64,000 bases of DNA from Streptomyces tibetensis (GTDB lineage: Bacteria > Actinomycetota > Actinomycetes > Streptomycetales > Streptomycetaceae): positions 124,001 through 188,000 of the forward strand of contig NZ_SZVW01000016.1 in NCBI RefSeq assembly GCF_007655005.1. The letters run 5' to 3'. This document shows, in pieces, positions 51,825-59,734 of this stretch (position 1 is the stretch's first letter; each line of letters begins with the position of its first letter). The notes below the pieces were generated by a model, which did no database searches, was not told the DNA's origin, and saw only the letters and a program-made list of their open reading frames with translations. The position numbers were made by a program, and so were the translations under genes.

Positions 51825-52337
51825 CTACAGCACTTGGTGGCCGGCCGCGGACCCGCCGGGGTCGTCGGCGAGTACGACGTCGGCGGTGATGCGCTTTCCG
51901 ACCGGCTCGCGGTGGATGGCGAAGCCGACGCACACGGCAGCCACGATCTCGAGGCCGTGCTGTCCGATCCGGCTCGGGTCGGGCGCCAGGATCGCGGGCA
52001 GCGTGGTGCTGCTGTCCCACACGCTGGTCCGTACGGCCCCGTCCACGATGTCCAGGGTCAGCAGGCAGGGGCCGGGCGCGTACTTACGGGCATTGGTGAC
52101 CAGCTCGCTGACCACGAGCTGGACCATCCCCATGGCCCGGCTGGAGACCGGCAGGCCGTGCACCGCCTGCACCCGGGTCAGGAACGTCCGGGCCAGGTCG
52201 CGGGCTTCGGCGATCCCGGTGTCGCCGTCGAACGCCGCCGATACGGAAATGGCGCTGGTGGACAGTGCATCCGGGCCGTTTCCTCCCATTTCGTGGTCCA
52301 TGGGGGCCGTCGCGTCCTTCGAGTATTCGTCCAACAC
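51825..52337 (-). CDS. Anti-sigma-factor-like ATPase (HATPase_c_2)
   Basis: A 170-residue protein with an RsbW/SpoIIAB-type ATP-binding domain: N-box VVSELVTNARKYAPG, a G1-like WDSSTTLPAIL and G2-like GQHGLEIVAAVC. The N-terminal 45 residues are hydrophilic. Streptomyces encode dozens of such small ATPases, which act as serine kinases of anti-anti-sigma factors or are regulatory partners of signalling proteins. No sigma or antagonist gene adjoins it. ATG 52337 is plausible; a start at Met13 or Met17 would also keep the domain. Confidence 0.78.
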   Translation of the reverse strand: MLDEYSKDATAPMDHEMGGNGPDALSTSAISVSAAFDGDTGIAEARDLARTFLTRVQAVHGLPVSSRAMGMVQLVVSELVTNARKYAPGPCLLTLDIVDGAVRTSVWDSSTTLPAILAPDPSRIGQHGLEIVAAVCVGFAIHREPVGKRITADVVLADDPGGSAAGHQVL

Positions 52338-52406
52338 GAGCCGCGCCTACCCGCAAAGCGCCGGGACATGCCACCGGCCCGTACGCGAAGGATCGACGGC
52401 GATCGG

Positions 52407-52898
52407 TCAGATCACCTCGTCCAGTTCGGCCTGCATCTGTGACGCCTCGACGTCGCGAGCGACGGCCTGCGCGAGCAGCATCCGCAGCACGAGCACGATG
52501 AGCGCGACGCCCAGGATGGCCAGACCGATGCCGCCCATGATGACGGTGACACCCGGGTCGTCCCGCTGCCCCGGTGCGTTGAGGATCGTGACCGTGAACC
52601 ACACGAGGGCGGCCGCCACGATCGAGCCGATCACGACGTCCACGTACCGGAAGGCGGCGGGGGAGAACACGGTCCTGCGGCGCACCATCGTCACCAGCCG
52701 CCATACGCAGAACAGGGCCGCCTGGGCCGCCGCCAGGCCCAGGATCGTGATCACGCGCAGCGGGGTCAGCGGGAGCGACCCGTCCTCCGGGTCGTTCCCG
52801 CTGACCAGCGCCCACACCATCGATGCCTGGACCAACACGGTGCCGACGAGCAACACCACGAGCACGGCGCGCAGCGCGCACACTGCCAGCTTCCCCAT
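52407..52898 (-). CDS. DUF2975 membrane protein
   Basis: A 163-residue protein with four predicted membrane helices (about 5-28, 45-68, 90-112, 120-142), opening MGKLAVCALRAVLVVLLVGT. RRRTVFSPAAFRYVDVVIGS is the conserved loop that fits DUF2975. Such genes are usually followed by a small Cro/C1-type helix-turn-helix gene; here the protein ends in ARDVEASQMQAELDEVI and no regulator follows. A perfect 19-bp palindrome, CCTATCGAATTTCGATAGG, lies about 32 bp upstream of the start. Confidence 0.75.
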   Translation of the reverse strand: MGKLAVCALRAVLVVLLVGTVLVQASMVWALVSGNDPEDGSLPLTPLRVITILGLAAAQAALFCVWRLVTMVRRRTVFSPAAFRYVDVVIGSIVAAALVWFTVTILNAPGQRDDPGVTVIMGGIGLAILGVALIVLVLRMLLAQAVARDVEASQMQAELDEVI

Positions 52899-52929
52899 GA
52901 CCCATCCTTCAATCGACTTACGATGGGAA

Positions 52930-52948
52930 CCTATCGAATTTCGATAGG
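52930..52948. promoter_or_regulatory. 19-bp palindrome before the DUF2975 gene
   Basis: CCTATCGAATTTCGATAGG has perfect 9-bp arms around one T. It overlaps the expected promoter of the DUF2975 gene. The core TATCGAA/TTCGATA recalls sites bound by the small XRE regulators that accompany DUF2975 genes. Confidence 0.65.
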
Positions 52949-53021
52949 CCAGGCAAGAGGGGAGCAACGGATGGGCAAGGGGTGCCGGGGAGGGCGTACG
53001 CGTGCCGGGGGTCCTCCCCCC

Positions 53022-54833
53022 CTAGAAGGTCAGATTCCAGGTGTCGATCCGGCCGGTGTCCTGTGTCGCGATGTCGCGGACCCGCAGCTTCCACGTACCG
53101 GACGCGGTCTCGGACGAGGCGTCGACGGTGTACGTCTTCACCACGTCGTCCGCGCTGTCGCCGTCGGCGAAGTCCTCCAGCGGGTAGACCGATCCGTCAG
53201 GGGCGACGAGCGACAGCACCAGGTCGCCGCGGTACGTGTGCTTGACGTCCACGCCGACCTTCAGCGCGGCCGGGGCGTTGCCCGGCACGCCTGTCACGGT
53301 GATCGGTGACTCCACCGTGGCGTTGTCGGCGACGGTGACGTCGGCGGTGTTCTCGAAGTACCGGCCGGGCGGCGGCGTGGTGCCACCGACGGCCTTCAGC
53401 GCGTCGACCTGGCCCTCCCCGAAGAAGGCGTTCTTCCCCGTGGTGCCGGTGCAGCGGCTGTCGGACGGGCACGCGGTGTCCGTGGCCTGCGTTCCCAGCC
53501 GCGCGCGGAGGTCGGCGGGGGTGGCGGCCGGGTCGGCACTCTTCAGCAGCGCGGCGACGCCCGCCACGTGCGGCGAGGCCATCGACGTACCGTTCTTGTT
53601 CCCGTACTTGCCGCCGGGGAGCGTCGAGTAGACACCGTAGGCTCCGTCGCCGCCCGGGGCCGCGACGTCGATGACGTCCCGGCCGAAGTTGGAGTAGGAC
53701 GCCTTGATGTTTCCGTTGCCCATCGCCGCGACGGTCACGACGCCCGGCAGCTCCGTCGGGATGTCGACGCAGGCGTTGGTGATCGTGCGGTTGACGGGCG
53801 TCGAGTCGTTCGGGCTGGAGCTGTCCGAACGCTTGTCGGCCAGGTCGTAGTCGGAGTTGCCGGCCGCCGCGACCTGGAGCGAGCCCTTGGCCTCCGCGTA
53901 CTCCTGGGCCCGGCGCACACCCTCGATGATGGCCGCCTGGTCCGGGTCGTCGGGGCAGTTGAACATCCACGGGTCCGTGTAATAGCTGTTGTTGGTGACG
54001 TCGAAGCCGTGGTCACCGGCCCACATGAAGCCGCAGATCGTGTTCTCGGCGAAGAACATGCTCGTGTTCGGCTCGGCGATGCGCACGGAGGCGATCTTCA
54101 CACCCGGCGCGACACCTACCACGCCCTTGCCGTTCTTCGCGGCGGCGATGGTGCCCGCCACGTGAGTGCCGTGGGTGTCGACGTCACGCCAGGCGCCGGC
54201 TCGGGTGTCGGCCTTGCCGTAGGCGCAGGAGGCGGAGTCCGCCGCGTCGAAGTTGGGCGCGATGTCCTGGTGCCGGTCGTCCACTCCCGTGTCGAGGACG
54301 CCCACCGTGACGGACGGGGAACCGGTGCTGACGGCCCAGGCCTTGTCGGCGTTGATCCTGGTCATGTCCCAGCGCGCGGTCTCGGTGAGAGTGGTGGGCG
54401 ACTGCGCTGGAGCGCCCGGCAGGGTGGGGGAGTAGGCGTCCGCGGGGACGTCCGAGGTGCGGGTCGCCCCCACCTTCTGCACGCCTGCGACGGAGCGCAT
54501 CGCGGTGGCGAAGCCGGCCGAAGTGGAGTGTGCGACCACCACGCCGATCGCGTCGTAGTGCGCGAAGACCGAACCGCCGTTCGCCGTCACGGCGTTGCGT
54601 GCGGCCGAGGTGTCACCGGGAGCGGTGATGACGAGGTAGGAGCGAGTGCCGGCGGCCCACCCGGCGGCGGATTGGGCGGGCGTGGCGGCGCGGGCAGCGG
54701 CCGGACCCGGCGGGAGGCCGGTGTCCACGTCGGCCGCGCCGGCCGGGGTGGCGAGCGCGAGAGCCGCTCCGGCAGCGGCCAAGGACAGCAGCGACCGTCT
54801 GAGACGGTGCTGGGATATGCGGGGGGTTGTCAC
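53022..54833 (-). CDS. Secreted subtilisin-like serine protease with P-domain
   Basis: A 603-residue secreted S8 peptidase. The signal peptide (RRSLLSLAAAGAALALATPA) is followed by an I9-like propeptide (about 60-150). The catalytic triad is Asp181 (VGVLDTGVDD), His221 (VDTHGTHVAGTIA) and Ser417 (NGTSMASPHVAG), with oxyanion Asn in AAGNSDYD. A proprotein-convertase-type P-domain lies at the C-terminus (VKHTYRGDLVLSLVAPDGSV to GRIDTWNLTF), which usually stabilises the protease or binds substrate. Several cysteines in the catalytic part could form disulfides. The protein acts outside the cell, probably in protein scavenging or processing. Confidence 0.93.
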   Translation of the reverse strand: MTTPRISQHRLRRSLLSLAAAGAALALATPAGAADVDTGLPPGPAAARAATPAQSAAGWAAGTRSYLVITAPGDTSAARNAVTANGGSVFAHYDAIGVVVAHSTSAGFATAMRSVAGVQKVGATRTSDVPADAYSPTLPGAPAQSPTTLTETARWDMTRINADKAWAVSTGSPSVTVGVLDTGVDDRHQDIAPNFDAADSASCAYGKADTRAGAWRDVDTHGTHVAGTIAAAKNGKGVVGVAPGVKIASVRIAEPNTSMFFAENTICGFMWAGDHGFDVTNNSYYTDPWMFNCPDDPDQAAIIEGVRRAQEYAEAKGSLQVAAAGNSDYDLADKRSDSSSPNDSTPVNRTITNACVDIPTELPGVVTVAAMGNGNIKASYSNFGRDVIDVAAPGGDGAYGVYSTLPGGKYGNKNGTSMASPHVAGVAALLKSADPAATPADLRARLGTQATDTACPSDSRCTGTTGKNAFFGEGQVDALKAVGGTTPPPGRYFENTADVTVADNATVESPITVTGVPGNAPAALKVGVDVKHTYRGDLVLSLVAPDGSVYPLEDFADGDSADDVVKTYTVDASSETASGTWKLRVRDIATQDTGRIDTWNLTF

Positions 54834-55001
54834 AGCATCCTCCGAGAGCCCGGGGCAATGGGTGGCGCCGACCGGGCCGTGGGCCGAATGGGTCGACGCA
54901 AGATTTCAGATGAGGGCATGACAAGGGAAGGGCTGCGGCGCATCGGTGGTCGTGAGCAGGCAAGTGGGTGGCTCCGCTCCGGATCAAGCCCGGACGCGGC
55001 C

Positions 55002-55073
55002 GGTCCGGCGGCCGGTCCGGCGACTGGTCCGGCGGCCGGTCCGGCGACTGGTCCGGCGACTGGTCCGGCGACC
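55002..55073. repeat. 12-bp tandem repeat, six units
   Basis: GGTCCGGCGGCC / GGTCCGGCGACT units begin at 55002, 55014, 55026, 55038, 55050 and 55062. It lies between the subtilase and the small membrane-protein gene, 40 bases past the latter's stop. Could be slippage; would be a run of Gly-Pro-Ala codons if read. Confidence 0.85.
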
Positions 55074-55114
55074 GGCGGCTCGGCCTGTCCCGCCGCGCTT
55101 CGGGGCCGCGCGTT

Positions 55115-55555
55115 TCACCTCGCCCGGCCGCGCAGTCGGAGGCGGCCGGCCGTGTCGGAGCGACAGCAGAATCGGCCTGCCGCCGCTCCTCCCAGGAGAG
55201 GGACACTGACGAGTCCCAAGGCCGAGGCGCCCGCGAAAGCGACCGCCACCGCCGTCGAGGAACGGACATGGGGATCGCTGAAGACCGTGAAGTCGAGAAT
55301 CCAGAGAAACGGCCCGACGGCGCCACACGTTGCCACCAGCCAGGTGGCCCGAGCACGCCCCAGTAGCGTCCCCAGCAGGAAGGACGGAACAGGGCCGAAG
55401 ACCAGCATGCTCAGGGCGAGGGCCACACCTGTCAGTTCCAGGAAGCCCACGGTGCTCGGCAGCCAGGGACTCACGGTGATCAGCGTCGCCCACACCAAGG
55501 ATGTTGTGATGAGCCCGGCGGACCTCCCCACGGCCATCGCCCCCTTGTCCGGCAT
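55115..55555 (-). CDS. Small membrane protein
   Basis: ATG 55555 gives 146 residues with four hydrophobic segments (SAGLITTSLVWATLITVSPW, VGFLELTGVALALSMLVFGP, TWLVATCGAVGPFLWILDFT, TAVAVAFAGASALGLVSVPL) and a basic C-terminal tail. I recognise no family. The start is uncertain, since the frame is open to 55600 through VRVSRSTAQG. A perfect TTGAACGCGTTCAA palindrome just upstream (55603-55616) is a typical TetR/AcrR-type operator and suggests repression by an unlinked regulator. Confidence 0.6.
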   Translation of the reverse strand: MPDKGAMAVGRSAGLITTSLVWATLITVSPWLPSTVGFLELTGVALALSMLVFGPVPSFLLGTLLGRARATWLVATCGAVGPFLWILDFTVFSDPHVRSSTAVAVAFAGASALGLVSVPLLGGAAAGRFCCRSDTAGRLRLRGRAR

Positions 55556-55602
55556 CCTCACACCCACCCCCTGAGCGGTTGAGCGCGATACTCTCACCAT
55601 AT

Positions 55603-55616
55603 TTGAACGCGTTCAA
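55603..55616. promoter_or_regulatory. TTGAACGCGTTCAA palindrome
   Basis: A perfect 14-bp palindrome 47 bp upstream of the small membrane-protein start. The form TTGAAC...GTTCAA resembles operators of TetR/AcrR regulators in actinomycetes. Confidence 0.55.
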
Positions 55617-55742
55617 GGTTCGAGTGAGTCGCCTGACGGCCGGTGACCTGCCGCAATCGATGGGCCCGGGGGAGTGGCACGGATCACCACGTCTCCGAGC
55701 CGACTACGGAACAACCGCCGCTGGTTGCCCGTTGAACAAGGC

Positions 55743-55896
55743 GTGGGTGCGGATGGGACAGTGTCCCCGGGCCTCACCATTCGCCCACAGGGACGATCGT
55801 TCGGCTGAAGCCCTGTGGAGCCTTTCGCCGAGAGGCGACCGCCATCCGCACCCACCACCGGACCGCCCCGGCCGCGATTCCCCCGTCCGGCCGGGG
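55743..55896 (+). ncRNA. Candidate structured RNA with terminator
   Basis: A 14-bp perfect stem (GTGGGTGCGGATGG 55743-55756 with CCATCCGCACCCAC 55842-55855) closes a region with further helices: CCACAGGG/CCCTGTGG (55785-55792 with 55811-55818), TCGCC-GAGA-GGCGA with a GNRA-type loop (55825-55838), and a small GGAC-AGT-GTCC hairpin near 55756-55766. A GC-rich hairpin CCCCGGCC...GGCCGGGG followed by CTTTG (55866-55896) comes next, as a terminator would. There is no protein frame of note. It lies 195 bp before the phosphotransferase gene and could be a stand-alone RNA or a leader. No Rfam family was recognised. Confidence 0.45.
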
Positions 55897-56090
55897 CTTT
55901 GCCGTCAGGGGCCCCGTGCAGTGAGCCCAGCCGTCCCAAGTGCCGTCCAGCGCGGCGGGCTCACCGGTCACCAGGGGCCCAGTAGCGGTCACCGTACGAC
56001 CAGTGGCACCACTCAGGGGCTCGGCACATCGTTCGGCATTGCGGGGCGGCTCGCGTAGGGTGCCCCAGTTGTCGAGTGGGAAGGCGGGGC

Positions 56091-57092
56091 GTGGGCATGG
56101 CACCGCGGGCAGTGACACGAGACCGATTGGCGGGGGCGGCGCGGGCCGCTCTGGGCGGCGGGCGGCGGCTTGAGACGGTCGAGCGGCTCACGGGCGGCAG
56201 CAAGAAGGGCGTCTACCGGCTGACGATGGACGACGCGACGACTGCCGTGGCCTATCTGTGGGAGGCATCGGAGAACTACTGGCCGACGGCAGAGGGCGAC
56301 GACGACCTCACCAACCCGTTCTCGCCCGGTGGCGGCCTCGACCTGTACGAGACCGCACGCGCGCGGCTGGTCTCGCTGGGTCTGCGGGTTCCCGAGCTGC
56401 ACCTCACCGACCGCGAAGGCACTCACTACCCGGCCGACCTCGCGATCCTGGAGGACTTCCCCGGCCAGAACCTGCTGGATCTGCTCGAGCGCGATCCGCA
56501 CGCTGCGGAACCGACCATGGCGCGCCTCGCCGACGCCCTGGCGGTGATGGGAAGTCACCGCGGCCCGTCGTTCGGCAAGGTCGGCCTGATCGATGCGGGC
56601 GGCGTGTCGCGGGAGGCGTCGGGCGAGCAGGCCGCGCTCGGCTTCGGGCTGCACTGCCTGGCCGAGGCGGCTTCCCGTGACGGGAGGATCGCGGGCGCCC
56701 GAGACCGGCTGGAGCAGCGGCTCCTCGAGCTCGCCGCAGCGGTGCGGCCGCGTGCCGAGCACTCCGTCGTCCATGGCGAACTGGGCCTGGACCACGTCCT
56801 GGTGGACCGGTCAGGCAACCCTGTTCTGATCGACATCGAGGACCTGATGTACTTCGACGTCGAGTGGGAGCACGTGTTCCTGCGGCTCCGCCATCCCGAC
56901 GGCCACTATCGGCGGTTGGCGGTGGAGGGACTCGACGAGGACAGGCTCGCGCTCTACACGCTGGTCCAGCGCCTGTCACTGACGGCGGGTCCCCTCCGGC
57001 TCCTCGAAGGAGACTTCCCCCACCGGGCATTCATGCGGGCAATCGCCGAGCACCACGGCAACGAGGCGCTGGCGCTGGTCTCGGTGGTGTAG
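56091..57092 (+). CDS. Aminoglycoside-phosphotransferase-like kinase (APH family)
   Basis: A 333-residue protein of the APH/choline-kinase fold: ETVERLTGGSKKGVYRLTMD (nucleotide loop), LYETARARLVSLGLRVPELH, DLAILEDFPGQNLLDLLERD, and the catalytic loop SVVHGELGLDHVLVDRSGNP, where the usual HGDLH.N is HGELGLDH, then the metal-site IDIEDLMYFDVEWEHVFLRL. The changed catalytic loop (Glu for Asp, His for Asn) is unusual, so activity on aminoglycosides is doubtful; many Streptomyces members have unknown substrates. GTG 56091 lies six bases after GGGAAGG; ATG 56097 is the alternative. A possible structured RNA lies upstream. Confidence 0.78.
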   Translation: MGMAPRAVTRDRLAGAARAALGGGRRLETVERLTGGSKKGVYRLTMDDATTAVAYLWEASENYWPTAEGDDDLTNPFSPGGGLDLYETARARLVSLGLRVPELHLTDREGTHYPADLAILEDFPGQNLLDLLERDPHAAEPTMARLADALAVMGSHRGPSFGKVGLIDAGGVSREASGEQAALGFGLHCLAEAASRDGRIAGARDRLEQRLLELAAAVRPRAEHSVVHGELGLDHVLVDRSGNPVLIDIEDLMYFDVEWEHVFLRLRHPDGHYRRLAVEGLDEDRLALYTLVQRLSLTAGPLRLLEGDFPHRAFMRAIAEHHGNEALALVSVV

Positions 57093-57098
57093 ACGCCG

Positions 57099-57377
57099 TC
57101 AGGACGCGGCGTTGCGGATCGTGCCCGTGGCCCGGCCGGTCGCCGGGCCGGGGAGCCTGGGCGGTACCGACGGGACCTCGGGGGCATCGTCGAGGTCGGC
57201 CTGGGTCAGCCGGAACTCGGCCGGGTACAGATCGCGCCGGGTGCGGCGGTCCGGCTCCGTCGTGCGCCACATGTAACGGCAACGGTCGCACTGCAGGACG
57301 TCCCACACCCCGGGTACGGGGGAGGTGGCGACGGTCGTGACGGTGCCGTACGCGCAGCGGGGGCAGATGCAGGTCAT
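57099..57377 (-). CDS. vdcD: Hydroxyarylic acid decarboxylase subunit VdcD
   Basis: A 92-residue protein opening MTCICPRCAYGTVTTVATSP with a second CxxC in VLQCDRCRYMWRTTEPDRRT, so four cysteines can bind a metal. It ends in a Pro-rich tail. VdcD is the small third subunit of the vanillate/4-hydroxybenzoate decarboxylase of Streptomyces, whose role is not settled. ATG 57377 follows GGAGCC. In other loci vdcD follows vdcC closely; here a 57-bp repeat array separates them by about 260 bp. The frame is open upstream through the repeats, but the array text is not part of the protein. Confidence 0.88.
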   Translation of the reverse strand: MTCICPRCAYGTVTTVATSPVPGVWDVLQCDRCRYMWRTTEPDRRTRRDLYPAEFRLTQADLDDAPEVPSVPPRLPGPATGRATGTIRNAAS

Positions 57378-57407
57378 GGTCGAGGCTCCGTTCCTCACGG
57401 TCGGCAA

Positions 57408-57680
57408 GTCGGCGGGTGCCAGCAGGGGCTGCACACGGCCGATCCACTCCTTACGGTCGGCGGGTCGGCGGGTGCCCAGCAGGGACTGCACACGGCCGAT
57501 CCACTCCTTACGGTCGGCGGGTCGGCGGGGGCCCAGCAGGGGCTGCACACGGCCGATCCACTCCTTACGGTCGGCGGGTCGGCGGGTGCCCAGCAGGGAC
57601 TGAACACGGCCGATCCACTCCTTACGGTCGGCGGGTCAGCGGGTGCCCAGCAGGGACTGCAGACGGCCGATCCACTCCTT
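57408..57680. repeat. 57-bp tandem repeat array made from the 3' end of vdcC
   Basis: The string CGGCCGATCCACTCCTT recurs at 57436, 57493, 57550, 57607 and 57664, exactly 57 bp apart, with the unit between copies also conserved (CGGTCGGCGGGTCGGCGGGT, CCCAGCAGGGACTG). The copy at 57664 is the coding end of vdcC (...KEWIGRLQSLLGTR stop). In the other copies the stop TGA is CGA, so the minus frame reads 19-residue repeats of the type RVQSLLGTRRPADRKEWIG. It fills the gap between vdcC and vdcD. Confidence 0.92.
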
Positions 57681-59060
57681 GGTCTCGGGCAGATCGCGCG
57701 CCGGTGTACTGAAGTTGCCCCGGACGTCGGGGGGCACCGGCGTCGTCGCGTCGATGATCATCTTGCTGGTGATGCCGGCCGGTGAGGCGGCCGGCGCGAG
57801 TTCGACGACGGACAGGTTCGGGATGATGACGACGTCCTCCTGCGGATTGACCTTCGCCGACATCGCCCACATCACCTGCGGCAGGTCGAACGGGTCGATG
57901 TCCTCGTCGACGACGATCACCTGCGCGACGTAGCCGAGGCCGTGCGGCGTCGTCATCGCCCGCATCCCGAGCGCCTTCGCGAAGCCGCCGTACCGCTTCT
58001 TCGTGGAGATGATCACCGCGAGCCCGTGCGTGTACATCGCGTTGACCGCCTGCACCTCGGGGAACTCCGCGCGCAGCTGCTTCAGCAGCGGCACGCAGGT
58101 GTTCGGCCCGACCAGGTAGTCCACCTCGGTCCACGGCATGCCCAGGTACAGCGACTCGAACACCGGGTCCGTGCGGTACGAGACCCGGTCGACCCGGATC
58201 ACCGGCATGCGCCGGCCGCCCGAGTAGTGTCCCGTGAACTCGCCGAACGGCCCCTCGATCTCGCGCCTGCGGCCCTCGATGACCCCCTCGATCACGACCT
58301 CGCTGCCCCAGGGCACGTCGAGGCCGGTCAACGGCGCCGTGGCGAGGGGCGCGGGCGCGCCGCGCAGGGCACCTGCCATCTCGTACTCGGACTGGTCGTA
58401 ACCCATCGGCATGCCGGCCACGATGGTCATCACCGGGTCGTTGCCCAGCGTGATCGCCACCGGCAGGTCCTCGCCGTGCTCCTCGGCGGCACGCAGGTGC
58501 AGCGCGATGTCGTGCATCGGTACCGGCTGGATGGCGAGCCGGTCGCGTCCGGTGACCTGGAGCCGGTACGTGCCGACGTTCTGCTTCCCGAAGTGCCGAG
58601 GGTCCCTCGGGTCCCGGGAGACCACCGCTGCCTTGTCCAGGTAGAAGCCGCCGTCACCGTCGTTCAGCCGGAACAGCGGCAGGATCCGGAACAGGTCGAC
58701 GGCCGCGCCCTCGACGGTGTTCTCCCGCCACGGCGCGTCCTCGCGACGCTCCGGCGGTACGGGGAACATGTCCCAGCGGCGGGCGAACTCCTCGACCTGG
58801 TCCTTGACCGACGTCCCGGCCGGCAGCCCGAGCGCCAGGGCGTGGTTGCGCCACGAACCGTGGACGTTCATGGCGATGCGGGCGTCGGTGAAGCCCGTCA
58901 CGTTGTCGAACCACAGTGCCGGGGCGCCGTCGCCGATCCGGCAGGCCGCGTTGGCCGCGGCGGCGAGGTCGGGCTCGGGCCGGACCTCGTCGGTGATCCG
59001 CAGCAACTGGCCCTCGCCGTCGAGGGCGGAGAGGAAGCCGCGAAGGTCGTCGTAGGCCAT
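57636..59060 (-). CDS. vdcC: UbiD-family hydroxyarylic acid decarboxylase VdcC
   Basis: A 474-residue UbiD-type decarboxylase that removes CO2 from vanillate or 4-hydroxybenzoate without net oxidation, using prenylated FMN. MAYDDLRGFLSALDGEGQLL opens the protein; NVTGFTDARIAMNVHGSWRN, GTYRLQVTGRDRLAIQPVPM, GEFTGHYSGGRRMPVIRVDR and the acidic/Arg region around PFGEFTG (family Glu) are UbiD landmarks; MRAMTTPHGLGYVAQVIVVD is a late core strand. ATG 59060 is supported by position. It lies 38 bp below vdcB. Its C-terminal coding end has been multiplied downstream as a repeat array. Confidence 0.93.
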   Translation of the reverse strand: MAYDDLRGFLSALDGEGQLLRITDEVRPEPDLAAAANAACRIGDGAPALWFDNVTGFTDARIAMNVHGSWRNHALALGLPAGTSVKDQVEEFARRWDMFPVPPERREDAPWRENTVEGAAVDLFRILPLFRLNDGDGGFYLDKAAVVSRDPRDPRHFGKQNVGTYRLQVTGRDRLAIQPVPMHDIALHLRAAEEHGEDLPVAITLGNDPVMTIVAGMPMGYDQSEYEMAGALRGAPAPLATAPLTGLDVPWGSEVVIEGVIEGRRREIEGPFGEFTGHYSGGRRMPVIRVDRVSYRTDPVFESLYLGMPWTEVDYLVGPNTCVPLLKQLRAEFPEVQAVNAMYTHGLAVIISTKKRYGGFAKALGMRAMTTPHGLGYVAQVIVVDEDIDPFDLPQVMWAMSAKVNPQEDVVIIPNLSVVELAPAASPAGITSKMIIDATTPVPPDVRGNFSTPARDLPETKEWIGRLQSLLGTR

Positions 59061-59097
59061 GTCGTGTGTCCTTCGTCGTGTCTGTTCGGGGAGGGCC

Positions 59098-59679
59098 CTA
59101 CACCGCCGGGCGGGCGGCGCGCATGCCGTGCCAGCGCTTGGCATCCGGTGCGGGCAGGTCCAGCTGGTCGAGGATGCGCGCAGTGATGTGGTCGACGATG
59201 TCGTCGACCGAGGTGGGGTGGTTGTAGAAGGCGGGCATCGGCGGCACGATCCGGGCCCCCTTGCGCGCGAGGTCGAGCATGTTCTCCAGGTGGATCTCGC
59301 TCAGCGGTGTCTCACGCGGTACGAGCACCAGCGGACGCCGCTCCTTCAGCACCACGTCCGCCGCCCGGCCGACCAGCCCGTCCGCGTACCCGGCGCGTAT
59401 TCCGGCCAGCGTCTTCATCGAACAGGGCACGATCACCATGCCATCGGTCCTGAACGACCCGGAGGCGATGGAGGCGCCCTGGTCGTCCGGTTTGTGGACG
59501 ACGTCGGCCAGGGTGCCGACCTCACGGGCGGTGCGTCCGGTCTCCATCTCGATCGTCGTCCGCGCCCAGCGGCTGAGGACGAGGTGCGTCTCGACCTCCG
59601 GCAATGCGGCCAGCCGCTCCAGCAGGCGGACCCCGAACGGTGCTCCGGTGGCCCCGGTCATTCCCACGATCAGTCGCAT
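59098..59679 (-). CDS. vdcB: UbiX-family flavin prenyltransferase VdcB
   Basis: A 193-residue flavin prenyltransferase that attaches dimethylallyl phosphate to FMN to make the prenyl-FMN cofactor of VdcC. MRLIVGMTGATGAPFGVRLL is the UbiX start; VLSRWARTTIEMETG, SGSFRTDGMVIVPCSMKTLA, AADVVLKERRPLVLVPRETP and LARKGARIVPPMPAFYNHPT are conserved. ATG 59679 is the natural start; the frame is open upstream over the divergent regulator. First gene of the vdcBCD unit. Confidence 0.95.
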   Translation of the reverse strand: MRLIVGMTGATGAPFGVRLLERLAALPEVETHLVLSRWARTTIEMETGRTAREVGTLADVVHKPDDQGASIASGSFRTDGMVIVPCSMKTLAGIRAGYADGLVGRAADVVLKERRPLVLVPRETPLSEIHLENMLDLARKGARIVPPMPAFYNHPTSVDDIVDHITARILDQLDLPAPDAKRWHGMRAARPAV

Positions 59680-59734
59680 GTCTCCGACGCTAGGAGCGGC
59701 CTTACGGGCCCTTCCGGTACGCTGAGGACTTCTC

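Noticed and set aside
55743..55896. tRNA, tmRNA, RNase P RNA or known riboswitch
   Set aside because: No T-loop GTTCGA-type motif, cloverleaf, or recognisable conserved core of those RNAs was found.
57408..57680. 57-bp array as a CRISPR or as a coding extension of vdcD
   Set aside because: The period is contiguous and derives from vdcC; VdcD begins at ATG 57377 with its own ribosome site.
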